The notes under the pieces were generated by a model. That model did no database searches, was not told the DNA's origin, and saw only the letters and a list, made by a program, of their open reading frames with translations. A stretch of 32,487 bases of DNA from Acidimicrobiia bacterium (GTDB taxonomy: Bacteria; Actinomycetota; Acidimicrobiia; IMCC26256; JAMXLJ01): NCBI GenBank assembly GCA_024281095.1, contig JAMXLJ010000122.1:1-32487 (forward strand). The letters run 5' to 3'. The position numbers were made by a program, and so were the translations under genes. Below, one piece after another: positions 24,959 through 31,751 of the stretch (the first letter of the stretch is position 1; each line of letters begins with the position of its first letter).

Positions 24959-25257
24959 GAGCTGACCTCCACGACCGTGAGCCGGGGCTCGTCGAAGCGG
25001 TAGACCTCGAAGCAGAAGTCGGGACAGACGAGCTGGCACGCAGCGCAGCCGGTGCAGCCGGGGTGGAGCTGGGGGAACCGGTAGCCGAGATGGTTGACCT
25101 CGGTCGACATGCTGAGCACCTCGGGCGGACACGCAGTGATGCACAGCTCGCAGCCCTTGCACACCTCGGTGTCGATCCGGACGGACCCTCGGCTCCTGAT
25201 CGTCGTCGTAGCCGGAGTAGTTGTCGTGGTCGTTGTCGTGGTCCTCGTGTCGCTCAT
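24955..25257 (-). CDS. 2-oxoacid:ferredoxin oxidoreductase, delta (2x[4Fe-4S] ferredoxin) subunit
   Basis: A 100-residue electron-carrier subunit with two complete cluster motifs, CKGCELCITACPP and CTGCAACQLVCPD (each CxxCxxCxxxCP). An N-terminal run of Thr (nine in a row, then PATTT) is unusual for this family and is encoded by an ACN codon repeat. Both ends overlap neighbours by ATGA: its start with the gamma-subunit stop, its stop with the alpha-subunit start. It passes electrons from the TPP subunit to an external ferredoxin. Confidence 0.9.
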   Translation of the reverse strand: MSDTRTTTTTTTTTPATTTIRSRGSVRIDTEVCKGCELCITACPPEVLSMSTEVNHLGYRFPQLHPGCTGCAACQLVCPDFCFEVYRFDEPRLTVVEVSS

Positions 25258-25838
25258 CGCATCACCGCGGTGGGTTCCCAGGCCGGCACCGTCAGGTGCT
25301 CGACGTCTTCGAAGCCGGCTCTGATCGCGGCCTCGTTGGCCGCGATGTGTTGTGTGCGATAGGGCGGGATGGACTCGCGCATGCCGTCGACGGCCGCGTC
25401 GATGCTCACGAGCCCGGTGATGCCGACGTACGCGCCGACGATGACCATCGACGCGCCGAGCTGGTTGCCGAGCCCGGCCGCGATCTCGGTGGCTCGTATC
25501 CGTTGCACGTGCCACGCGTCGTCGTCGAGTGCACGGGTGAAGGTCGCGTCGTTCACCAGGACGAGCGCGCCCGGCCGGAGCTTCCGGGCAACCGGCTCCC
25601 AGAACTCGTCGTGCATGGCGATCGCCGACCATGTGTGCGAGATCAACGGGGGCGCCTCGAGCGGGCCGTTTCCCACGACCACCGTCGCGTCGGTGTTTCC
25701 CCCGCGCATCATCCCGCCGTACACCCCGAACAGCGCGACGTTGCGACCCTCGAGCGTGGCGGCCCGTGCGATCACCTGCGCGGCCAGCTGCACGCCTTGA
25801 CCGCCGATTCCCGTGAGGACGAGCTCACGCTCGGTCAT
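25254..25838 (-). CDS. 2-oxoacid:ferredoxin oxidoreductase, gamma subunit
   Basis: A 194-residue subunit with the signature ELVLTGIGGQGVQLAAQVIARAA at the N-terminus and VYGGMMRGGNTDATVVV, both diagnostic of the POR/KOR/VOR gamma domain. ATG 25838 has GGAG close upstream. It is the first of the four subunit genes; the order gamma-delta-alpha-beta is as in other split oxidoreductases. The 82-nt gap between it and the TetR gene upstream is GC-rich with GGCC-type short dyads and no clear promoter, so regulator and enzyme are probably on one transcript. Confidence 0.9.
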   Translation of the reverse strand: MTERELVLTGIGGQGVQLAAQVIARAATLEGRNVALFGVYGGMMRGGNTDATVVVGNGPLEAPPLISHTWSAIAMHDEFWEPVARKLRPGALVLVNDATFTRALDDDAWHVQRIRATEIAAGLGNQLGASMVIVGAYVGITGLVSIDAAVDGMRESIPPYRTQHIAANEAAIRAGFEDVEHLTVPAWEPTAVMR

Positions 25839-25920
25839 GTCTCTCCGCTCTCGGCCCTGCGGGCCGGGCCGCTCGGGCCCCGCTCGCTGCTCGGCGGGAT
25901 ACCCGCCTCGCGACGCTCGC

Positions 25921-26547
25921 TCATGTTTGTTCGATCCCGGCGAGGGCGAAGCGGACGATGTGCGCGACGTCGTCGCGGGTGGGGGTGGTGCGGGCGACCA
26001 GATGGTCGTACATGGTGCCGATGGAGAGGTGGTAGATCGCCGCCGCGTCGCGCTCGGGATCGCCGCCGGCGGCCGCAACGGCGGACCGCAACGGCGCGAG
26101 GACGAGCTCGCTGGCACGCTTCGATTCGGCCGGGAACCGGTCGCGCAGGCGTGCGCCGTTCACCGCGAAGGGGCGCGTGCGTTCAGCGGCGTCTCGGTTG
26201 CGAGCCTGCTCGAGCACGGCCTCGATCCACTGGCGCACCCGCGGGATGCCGTCGGCGACGGCGCCCATCCGCCGCTCGAGATACTCGACGAGCTGGCGCT
26301 GCCCGTCTTCGAGCACCGCGAGGAGCAGCTCGTCCTTGCCCGCGAAATGGCGGTAGAAGGCCTGGTTCGACAGCCCCGACTCGCGCACGATGTCGCTGAC
26401 CCGCGGTTCGAGCTCGCCCGAGGCCCGCATGGTCACGAACGCGGCGTCGAGAAGCCGCCGCACCTCGTCGGCGTAGGTCTGCTCGCGTGACGCCACACCG
26501 CGACGGGCGACACGCAACACGACCGGGTTGGGAACGGCGTTCCCCAT
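25921..26547 (-). CDS. TetR-family regulator of the oxidoreductase operon
   Basis: A 208-residue transcription factor. The helix-turn-helix domain spans about residues 20-75 (TYADEVRRLLDAAFVTMRA, VSDIVRESGLSNQAFYRHFAGKDELLLAV), followed by a helical ligand domain. ATG 26547 is chosen because TAGCAT lies 7 nt upstream as a leaderless -10 box and because two GGAAY-N3-RTTCC dyads flank and overlap this start, the expected layout for an autorepressor. It lies directly before the VorABCD-like genes and probably controls them, with a CoA ester or oxoacid as likely ligand (inference). Confidence 0.9.
   Translation of the reverse strand: MGNAVPNPVVLRVARRGVASREQTYADEVRRLLDAAFVTMRASGELEPRVSDIVRESGLSNQAFYRHFAGKDELLLAVLEDGQRQLVEYLERRMGAVADGIPRVRQWIEAVLEQARNRDAAERTRPFAVNGARLRDRFPAESKRASELVLAPLRSAVAAAGGDPERDAAAIYHLSIGTMYDHLVARTTPTRDDVAHIVRFALAGIEQT
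26530..26544. promoter_or_regulatory. TetR operator candidate O2 (perfect palindrome)
   Basis: GGGAACG-G-CGTTCCC is a perfect 7+1+7 palindrome lying within the first codons of the TetR gene. If the mRNA is leaderless it covers bases +4 to +18. Its centre is 21 bp (two helical turns) from the centre of the upstream dyad at 26552-26564. Confidence 0.65.
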
Positions 26548-26551
26548 AACC

Positions 26552-26564
26552 GGAATGCTATTCC
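26552..26564. promoter_or_regulatory. TetR operator candidate O1 with embedded -10 box
   Basis: GGAAT-gct-ATTCC, a 13-bp dyad sharing the GGAAY-N3-RTTCC form with the site at 26530. On the minus strand it contains TAGCAT (26560 to 26555), 7 nt before the TetR ATG. Binding here would block RNA polymerase. Confidence 0.65.
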
Positions 26565-26605
26565 CGAACTCGCCCGTCCGCCACCGCCATCGCCATCCCG
26601 CCGTC

Positions 26606-26646
26606 CCAACTGGTGGAAGGCGGAGCAAGATTCAGCCAACCGGTGG
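26606..26646. repeat. Two CCAACYGGTGG direct repeats upstream of the TetR promoter
   Basis: CCAACTGGTGG at 26606-26616 and CCAACCGGTGG at 26636-26646 are 30 bp apart (near three helical turns) between the ligase stop and the TetR promoter. They could be an activator site; chance is possible. The gap 26565-26664 shows nothing else. Confidence 0.3.
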
Positions 26647-26664
26647 CGCACACCCCGCGTCGCG

Positions 26665-28140
26665 TCATTGCGCGCGCGAGGCGATGCGTTCCACGATCAA
26701 GGTGCGCTGGATCTGTCCCGTCGCAGGCGTGCGCGGCAGGTCGTCGACCACTTCCACCCGCCGCGGGTGCTTGAAGGGCGCGAGGCGGCCATCGCAGTGC
26801 CGGCGCAGCGCGTCGACGTCGACGGGTTCGTGCACACCCGGTGCGATGACCACGACTGCACAGACGATCTCGCCCCAGGCAGCGTCCGGGACGCCGACCA
26901 CCGCGACCTCGGCGATCGCCGGATGCTCCGCGAGCACGGCTTCGATCTCAGCCGGCGCGACGGTCTCGCCGCCGGTGCGCACCACGTCGCGCGCCCGGCC
27001 GACGATCGAGAGGTATCCCTCGTCGTCGAACGCGCCCAGGTCGCCGGTGTGGTACCAGCCGTCGTGCAGCGCGGCCTCCGTTGCGTCGACATCGTCGAAG
27101 TAGCCGTCCATCAGGTACTCACTGCGCAGGCAGACTTCGCCGTCGGCCGCGAGCCGCACCTCCACACCCGGTGCCGGAAGACCGACTGCACCGGGCTTGC
27201 GCAGCACGTCGGCGTGCGGAAGCAGGGTGCCCGGGCCGGCCTCGGTCGATCCGTAGTAGATGCGGGTGACGGTGTCGGGGAACGCGTCGCGGATCGCGGC
27301 GACGAGCTCGGGCGGCGTTGCCGACGTGCCGGTGTCGGTCTCGCGCAACGACGTGAGGTCGAACGCGGCGCGACGACGCGTTCCGGCCACGTGGTCCAGC
27401 ACCCGTGCCCAGACCGCCGGGATGCAGTAGAGCCGTGATGCGCGGCGCCGCTCGACGGTGCGCAGCAGCGTCTCGGCATCCGGCGTGCGCACGAGGTGCA
27501 GCGGGCAACGGCTCTGCCACGCGCCGAGCGCCATGGACCAACCGGCCATGTGGAACAGCGGGAACATGCACACGGTGCTGCCGGTCGGATCGGCCGTCGG
27601 GCTCGGGAAGCTGCGCAAAGCGTTGGCACGATGGGAGAGGATCACGCCCTTGGGCCGGCCGGTGGATCCGCTCGTGAAGAAGATCACGTGCGGATCGCGT
27701 TCGTCGACGCCGGGAGCCGCGGCCGGCGTGGCGGCGGCCTCTGCGGCGGCCTCTGCGAGCCGGGCCGCCTCCACGACCGGAACGTCCCACCCCTCGACGA
27801 GCGGCGCGTGCCCGCCGTCGACGACGAGAAGCCGCGGGCGCGCGTACCCGACCACTTCGGCGGCCTCGACGGGGCCGAGGCGCGCGTTCACCGGAGCGAA
27901 GACGGCGCCGAGCTTCGCCAGGGCGCCGAAGACCGGCATGACGTCGAGCGAGGTCTCGCCCCACCACGCGACCCGGTCCCGGTGGCCGACACCGAGGCTC
28001 CGCAGCACGTGCGCCGTCCGGTTCGATCGGTCGTCGAGCTGTCCGAACGTCAGCTCGTCGTCGCCGAGCGTGGCCGCAAGGCGGTGGGGCGCCGCCGCCG
28101 CGGCTCGCCTGATGACGTCTCCGATGAGCAACCCGGCCAT
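26665..28140 (-). CDS. ANL-superfamily acyl-CoA ligase with altered A10 motif
   Basis: A 491-residue AMP-forming acyl-CoA synthetase homologue. Visible motifs: FFTSGSTGRPKGVILSHRAN (ATP-phosphate loop), YYGSTEAGPG (A5), YHTGDLGAFDDEGYLSIVGRARD (A7/A8) and GGETVAPAEIE. The C-terminal A10 motif, normally P-x-TGK, reads PATGQIQRTL: Gln476 (codon CAG) stands where the catalytic Lys should be. In this superfamily that Lys is needed for efficient adenylation but not for the thioester half-reaction, so activity may be reduced or changed. The start at 28140 lies only 20 bp from the divergent ligase start. It is 117 nt upstream of the TetR gene on the same strand. Substrate unknown. Confidence 0.88.
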   Translation of the reverse strand: MAGLLIGDVIRRAAAAAPHRLAATLGDDELTFGQLDDRSNRTAHVLRSLGVGHRDRVAWWGETSLDVMPVFGALAKLGAVFAPVNARLGPVEAAEVVGYARPRLLVVDGGHAPLVEGWDVPVVEAARLAEAAAEAAATPAAAPGVDERDPHVIFFTSGSTGRPKGVILSHRANALRSFPSPTADPTGSTVCMFPLFHMAGWSMALGAWQSRCPLHLVRTPDAETLLRTVERRRASRLYCIPAVWARVLDHVAGTRRRAAFDLTSLRETDTGTSATPPELVAAIRDAFPDTVTRIYYGSTEAGPGTLLPHADVLRKPGAVGLPAPGVEVRLAADGEVCLRSEYLMDGYFDDVDATEAALHDGWYHTGDLGAFDDEGYLSIVGRARDVVRTGGETVAPAEIEAVLAEHPAIAEVAVVGVPDAAWGEIVCAVVVIAPGVHEPVDVDALRRHCDGRLAPFKHPRRVEVVDDLPRTPATGQIQRTLIVERIASRAQ

Positions 28141-28152
28141 GACGCGGCATGA

Positions 28153-28166
28153 TGACGCCCATGTCA
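28153..28166. promoter_or_regulatory. TGAC-N6-GTCA operator-like dyad, copy 5
   Basis: TGAC-gcccat-GTCA followed by GGTC. It overlaps the ATG at 28161 of the rightward ligase and lies 12 bp from the start of the leftward ligase, so one bound protein could close both genes. The sequence is nearly the same as copy 2 (one difference in the 14-nt dyad). Confidence 0.6.
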
Positions 28167-29696
28167 GGTCAGAGCAACACCGCAGCCGGCGTCCGGGCCC
28201 ACGCGCAGTCGACGCCCGACCAGGTCGCCTTGATCGAGCCCGTCGGCGAAGCAGGAAACGTCCGCACGTACGCGCAGCTCGACGACCGCGCCCGGCGCGC
28301 CGCGCATGCATTGCACGGTCTCGGCGTTCGCCGGGGGGACCGGGTGTCGATCATGGTGCCGAACTCGATCGAGTTCTTCGAGGCCGTGCACGCGTGCGGG
28401 CGACTCGGCGCGGTCGTGGTGCCGATCAACGTGCACTTCAAGGCGGACGAGACGGGATGGATCGTCAGCGACTCGGGCTCGACTGCAGTCGTCGTGGCAC
28501 CCGATCTGTTGCCCGCGCTCGACGGAGTGCCCGACGCACCCCGACTCGTGATCGGCGACGACTACGAGCGCGCGCTCGCGGCCGCCCCCGACGGTGAGGT
28601 CGACGACGACTCGAGGATCGGCGACGCGTGGCCGACCACCATGGCGTACACGTCGGGAACAACGGGGCGGCCGAAGGGTGTGGCGATCGGCGAGGACGAT
28701 TTCCGCCGCCGCGCGATCGGCGTCGCCGCGAGCGGGCAACGCTGGAACCTCGGTCCCGACGACGTGCATCTGCTCGTCGGCCCGTCGTACCACTCGGGCC
28801 CGCTGTTCTGGGCCCAGATGCACCTCGCGTTCGGAGGCAGCGTCGTGATCATGCGCAAGTGGGACGCGGCCGAGGCGCTCGCGCTGATCGAGCGCTTCCG
28901 CGTCACGAACGTGCACATGGTGCCGGCGAACTTCACCCGCATTCTCGAGTTGCCCGACGACGTGCGGAACCGTTTCGACTTGTCGTCGTTGAAGATCGTC
29001 GCCCATGCCGCGGCGCCGTGTCCCGTCCCACTGAAGCGGGCGTTCATGGAGTTCGTCGGGCCGGACAAGGTGTGGGAGTACTTCGGTGCATCGGAAGGCG
29101 GCGGCACCGTGATCAGCCCGCAGGAGTGGTTGGAGCACCCGGGCAGTGTCGGCAGGCCGTTCCCCGGCAACGACTTCGTGGTCCTCGACGACGACGGCAA
29201 CGAGCTGCCCCCGGGCGAGGTCGGCACGATCTACACCCGACCGGCCGAATCCAGCTTCCGCTACCACAACGACGACGCGAAGACCGCGGCTGCGCACCGC
29301 GGAGCGTTCTTCACCGTCGGCGACGCGGGCTACTTCGACGCCGACGGCTACCTGTATCTCACCGATCGGAAGAGCGACATGGTGATCTCGGGTGGCGTGA
29401 ACATCTACCCGCGTGAGGTGGAGGACGCGTTGCTGCGTCATCCCGACGTCGTCGATTGCGCGGTGCTCGGCGTCCCCGACGAGCGTTGGGGCGAGGTGCT
29501 CCTCGCCGTCGTGCAACGACGCGACGGCGCGTCGCTCGACGAGGACGGCGTCGTCGGCTGGGTGCGCGAGCAGCTCGCCGACTACAAGCGTCCGCGCCTC
29601 GTCGAGTTCGTCGACGAGCTACCGCGTGATCCCAACGGCAAGGTACGCAAGCCGAAGCTTCGCGAAGCCTGGATCGCAAATGGCACCGTTGTCTGA
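28161..29696 (+). CDS. ANL-superfamily acyl-CoA ligase
   Basis: A 511-residue AMP-forming acyl-CoA synthetase that makes a CoA thioester from a carboxylic acid, ATP and CoA. All key motifs are intact: AYTSGTTGRPKGVAI (A3), EYFGASEGGG (A5), TVGDAGYFDADGYLYLTDRKSD (A7/A8), VISGGVNIYPREVE, and PNGKVRK with the catalytic Lys near residue 494. ATG 28161 is preferred to the ATGs at 28149 and 28152 because those would put the operator-like dyad inside the gene and because CATGAT 7 nt upstream of 28161 can act as a leaderless -10 box. It is followed 70 nt later by the reductoisomerase-like gene. The acid is unknown; FadD-like, benzoate-like and short-chain ligases share these motifs. Confidence 0.9.
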   Translation: MSGQSNTAAGVRAHAQSTPDQVALIEPVGEAGNVRTYAQLDDRARRAAHALHGLGVRRGDRVSIMVPNSIEFFEAVHACGRLGAVVVPINVHFKADETGWIVSDSGSTAVVVAPDLLPALDGVPDAPRLVIGDDYERALAAAPDGEVDDDSRIGDAWPTTMAYTSGTTGRPKGVAIGEDDFRRRAIGVAASGQRWNLGPDDVHLLVGPSYHSGPLFWAQMHLAFGGSVVIMRKWDAAEALALIERFRVTNVHMVPANFTRILELPDDVRNRFDLSSLKIVAHAAAPCPVPLKRAFMEFVGPDKVWEYFGASEGGGTVISPQEWLEHPGSVGRPFPGNDFVVLDDDGNELPPGEVGTIYTRPAESSFRYHNDDAKTAAAHRGAFFTVGDAGYFDADGYLYLTDRKSDMVISGGVNIYPREVEDALLRHPDVVDCAVLGVPDERWGEVLLAVVQRRDGASLDEDGVVGWVREQLADYKRPRLVEFVDELPRDPNGKVRKPKLREAWIANGTVV

Positions 29697-29705
29697 ACCG
29701 CAGTC

Positions 29706-29742
29706 GGGACGGTTTCGTGCTTCATGGCTTGCACATCGTCCC
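29706..29742 (+). other. Weak dyad before the reductoisomerase-like gene
   Basis: GGGACG (29706-29711) and CGTCCC (29737-29742) can pair around a 25-nt loop that itself holds TGC and GCA words. It lies between the ligase stop and an AAGGAGG ribosome-binding site (29751-29757). It may be a weak terminator or an operator; the long loop makes either uncertain. Confidence 0.25.
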
Positions 29743-29766
29743 AACTGATGAAGGAGGGAGAGGCGA

Positions 29767-30759
29767 ATGGCGACGATCTATCACGACGGTGATGCCGACC
29801 TCGCCGCGATCGCGGGCTCACGCGTCGCGGTCGTCGGCTACGGCAACCAGGGGCGTTCATGGGCCCTGAACCTGCGCGACTCGGGGCTCGACGTGCAGGT
29901 GTGCGTGCGGGCCGACGAGACACGCGAGCGTGCGGTCGCGGACGGGTTCACGCCGGGCGACCTCGCGGACGCGAACGACGCGGACGTAGTGTGCGTGCTC
30001 GTGCCCGACGACGTGATCGCATCGCTTCCACTCGCGCCGCGCGACGACGCTGTCGTGATCGTCGCGAGCGGGTACACGCTCGCCTTCGGTCGCCTCGACC
30101 CGCAGTGTGACGCGGGGATGGTTGCGCCCCGCATGCTCGGCCCGGAAGTCCGTCGCTGCTACGAGGAGGGCACCGGGTTCATCACCGCCGTGGGCGTGCA
30201 TCACGATGCGACCGGTCGCGCGACGGAGCGGGTGCTCGCGGTGGCCAAGGCGATCGGGGGCCTGCGTCAGGGTGCGATCGAACTGACGCCGCGCCAGGAG
30301 GCGGTGCTCGATCTCGCGGTCGAGCAGGCGCTGTCACCCGCGCTCACGCACGTGAACAACGCGTTCGTGCAGGTGATGCTCGAGCAGGGGATCCCGATCG
30401 AGGCGGTCGTCACCGAGCTCGTGCTCTCGGGGGAGGTGGAGCGCACGTACCGACTTCTGCGCGAGGAGGGATATGCCCGGCAGTCGGAGTACCACTCACC
30501 GACGAGTCAGTACGGCCAGCTGACCCGCCGCGGCCGTTACGACCACCTCGACATGCTCACGACGATGCGCGGGCTGGTGTCCGACATCACCGACGGGCGC
30601 TTCGCCGACGAGTGGGACGCCGAGCGCGACGCCGGTTATCCGCGACTCACGGAGCTGAAGGCACAGTTCGCCGGGCCGGAGGTGCGGGCGTTCGAGGACG
30701 ACCTGCGCCGCCAGCTCGGCCCACGCGTCGTGTCGGGGCAGAAAACGGTTGCTAGCTGA
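29767..30759 (+). CDS. Ketol-acid reductoisomerase homologue with altered active site
   Basis: A 330-residue protein with the length and fold order of class I ketol-acid reductoisomerase (IlvC): Rossmann motif VAVVGYGNQGRSWALNLRDSG (residues 20-40), VLVPDDV, MVAPRMLGPEVRR, and a knotted helical C-terminal domain. Several catalytic positions differ. The AHGFN His is Ser101 (ASGYT); the MVAPK Lys is Arg122; of the four metal-site acids, D182, E186 and E217 can be aligned but the fourth aligns with S221. It is unlikely to be the housekeeping IlvC. It may reduce or isomerise another 2-oxo or acyl substrate, or act only as a reductase. The ATG has a strong AAGGAGG nine bases upstream. It is followed by the PerR promoter, which begins within its last codons. 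Confidence 0.82.
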   Translation: MATIYHDGDADLAAIAGSRVAVVGYGNQGRSWALNLRDSGLDVQVCVRADETRERAVADGFTPGDLADANDADVVCVLVPDDVIASLPLAPRDDAVVIVASGYTLAFGRLDPQCDAGMVAPRMLGPEVRRCYEEGTGFITAVGVHHDATGRATERVLAVAKAIGGLRQGAIELTPRQEAVLDLAVEQALSPALTHVNNAFVQVMLEQGIPIEAVVTELVLSGEVERTYRLLREEGYARQSEYHSPTSQYGQLTRRGRYDHLDMLTTMRGLVSDITDGRFADEWDAERDAGYPRLTELKAQFAGPEVRAFEDDLRRQLGPRVVSGQKTVAS

Positions 30760-30776
30760 CAATCATTGTTGATAAG
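30749..30776 (+). promoter_or_regulatory. Promoter of the perR-rubrerythrin operon with PerR-type box
   Basis: TTGCTA (30749-30754), 16 nt, then GATAAG (30771-30776) make a plausible -35/-10 pair ending 9 nt before the GTG. Between them TGACAAT-C-ATTGTTG (30757-30771) matches the 7-1-7 form of PerR/Fur boxes, with a perfect ACAAT-C-ATTGT core. Its A/T-rich composition stands out in this GC-rich window. Autoregulation by the encoded PerR-type protein is likely. Confidence 0.7.
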
Positions 30777-30785
30777 GTCGCGCTC

Positions 30786-31244
30786 GTGAAGACGGCCGAC
30801 GAGCTCACCGCCCGTTTCCGTGAGGAGGGGCTGCGGGTCACGCCTCAGCGGCAGTGCATCTTCCGTCTGCTGAGCGGGAACGACCAGCACCCGACGGTGG
30901 ACGCGCTCTACGACGCGGCTCGAGTCGAGATGCCGATGATCTCGCTCAAGACCGTGTACCAGACCGTGAACGACCTTGCGGCCATGGGCGAGGTGACGTT
31001 GCTCGATCTCGGCACCGGGAGCTTCCGTGTGGATCCCAACGTCGAGATGGCACATCACCATTTCGTGTGCTCGCAGTGCGGGCTCGTGCGCGATCTCCCG
31101 CTCGACGTGCCCGCGCTGCCGTTGCCGGGCCGCTACCGTCGCCGCTTCTCCGTCGAGTCGGTCGAGGTGATCCTCCGCGGCCGCTGCGACGAGTGCAACC
31201 GCACGTCACCTGTTCCAAGCCACCGCGACATCGACAAGGAGTGA
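30786..31244 (+). CDS. perR: Fur-family regulator, PerR type
   Basis: A 152-residue metal-dependent repressor. The N-terminal winged helix contains [14 protein letters not shown] and [19 protein letters not shown] (recognition helix). The C-terminal dimer domain has [16 protein letters not shown] (C95, C98) and RGRCDECN (C134, C137), giving the four-Cys structural zinc site. The HxH pair, the Asp of RVDPN and the Asp in CGLVRDLP match the regulatory metal site of PerR; that last Asp rather than Glu favours a peroxide sensor over an iron sensor. GTG 30786 follows a PerR-type box. The rubrerythrin gene begins 3 nt after the stop, so the regulator controls peroxide defence. Confidence 0.88.
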   Translation: MKTADELTARFREEGLRVTPQRQCIFRLLSGNDQHPTVDALYDAARVEMPMISLKTVYQTVNDLAAMGEVTLLDLGTGSFRVDPNVEMAHHHFVCSQCGLVRDLPLDVPALPLPGRYRRRFSVESVEVILRGRCDECNRTSPVPSHRDIDKE

Positions 31245-31247
31245 GGA

Positions 31248-31670
<423 letters not shown>

Positions 31671-31694
31671 GTCCGGCCGCGCTGATCGCGACGC

Positions 31695-31721
31695 AACGGC
31701 CCCGGTTCGCCCGGGGCCGTT
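31695..31721 (+). terminator. Hairpin terminator after rubrerythrin
   Basis: AACGGCCCCGG-TTCGC-CCGGGGCCGTT is a perfect 11-bp stem with a 5-nt loop, 24 nt after the rubrerythrin stop, followed by GTTCGT. It is the strongest hairpin in the window, although the T-run is poor. Some transcription may read through into the Fe-S protein gene. Confidence 0.8.
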
Positions 31722-31751
31722 GTTCGTGATGCCGGCGGGCGGGAGCACTCC

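Noticed and set aside
26602-29757. Similarity of CGTCCCAACTG-type sequence at 26602 and 29737
   Set aside because: The shared word is about 11-12 nt with later mismatches; matches of this length are expected by chance in 32 kb of GC-rich DNA.
29767-30759. Annotating the reductoisomerase homologue as ilvC
   Set aside because: Key catalytic residues differ and no other isoleucine/valine biosynthesis gene is in the window.
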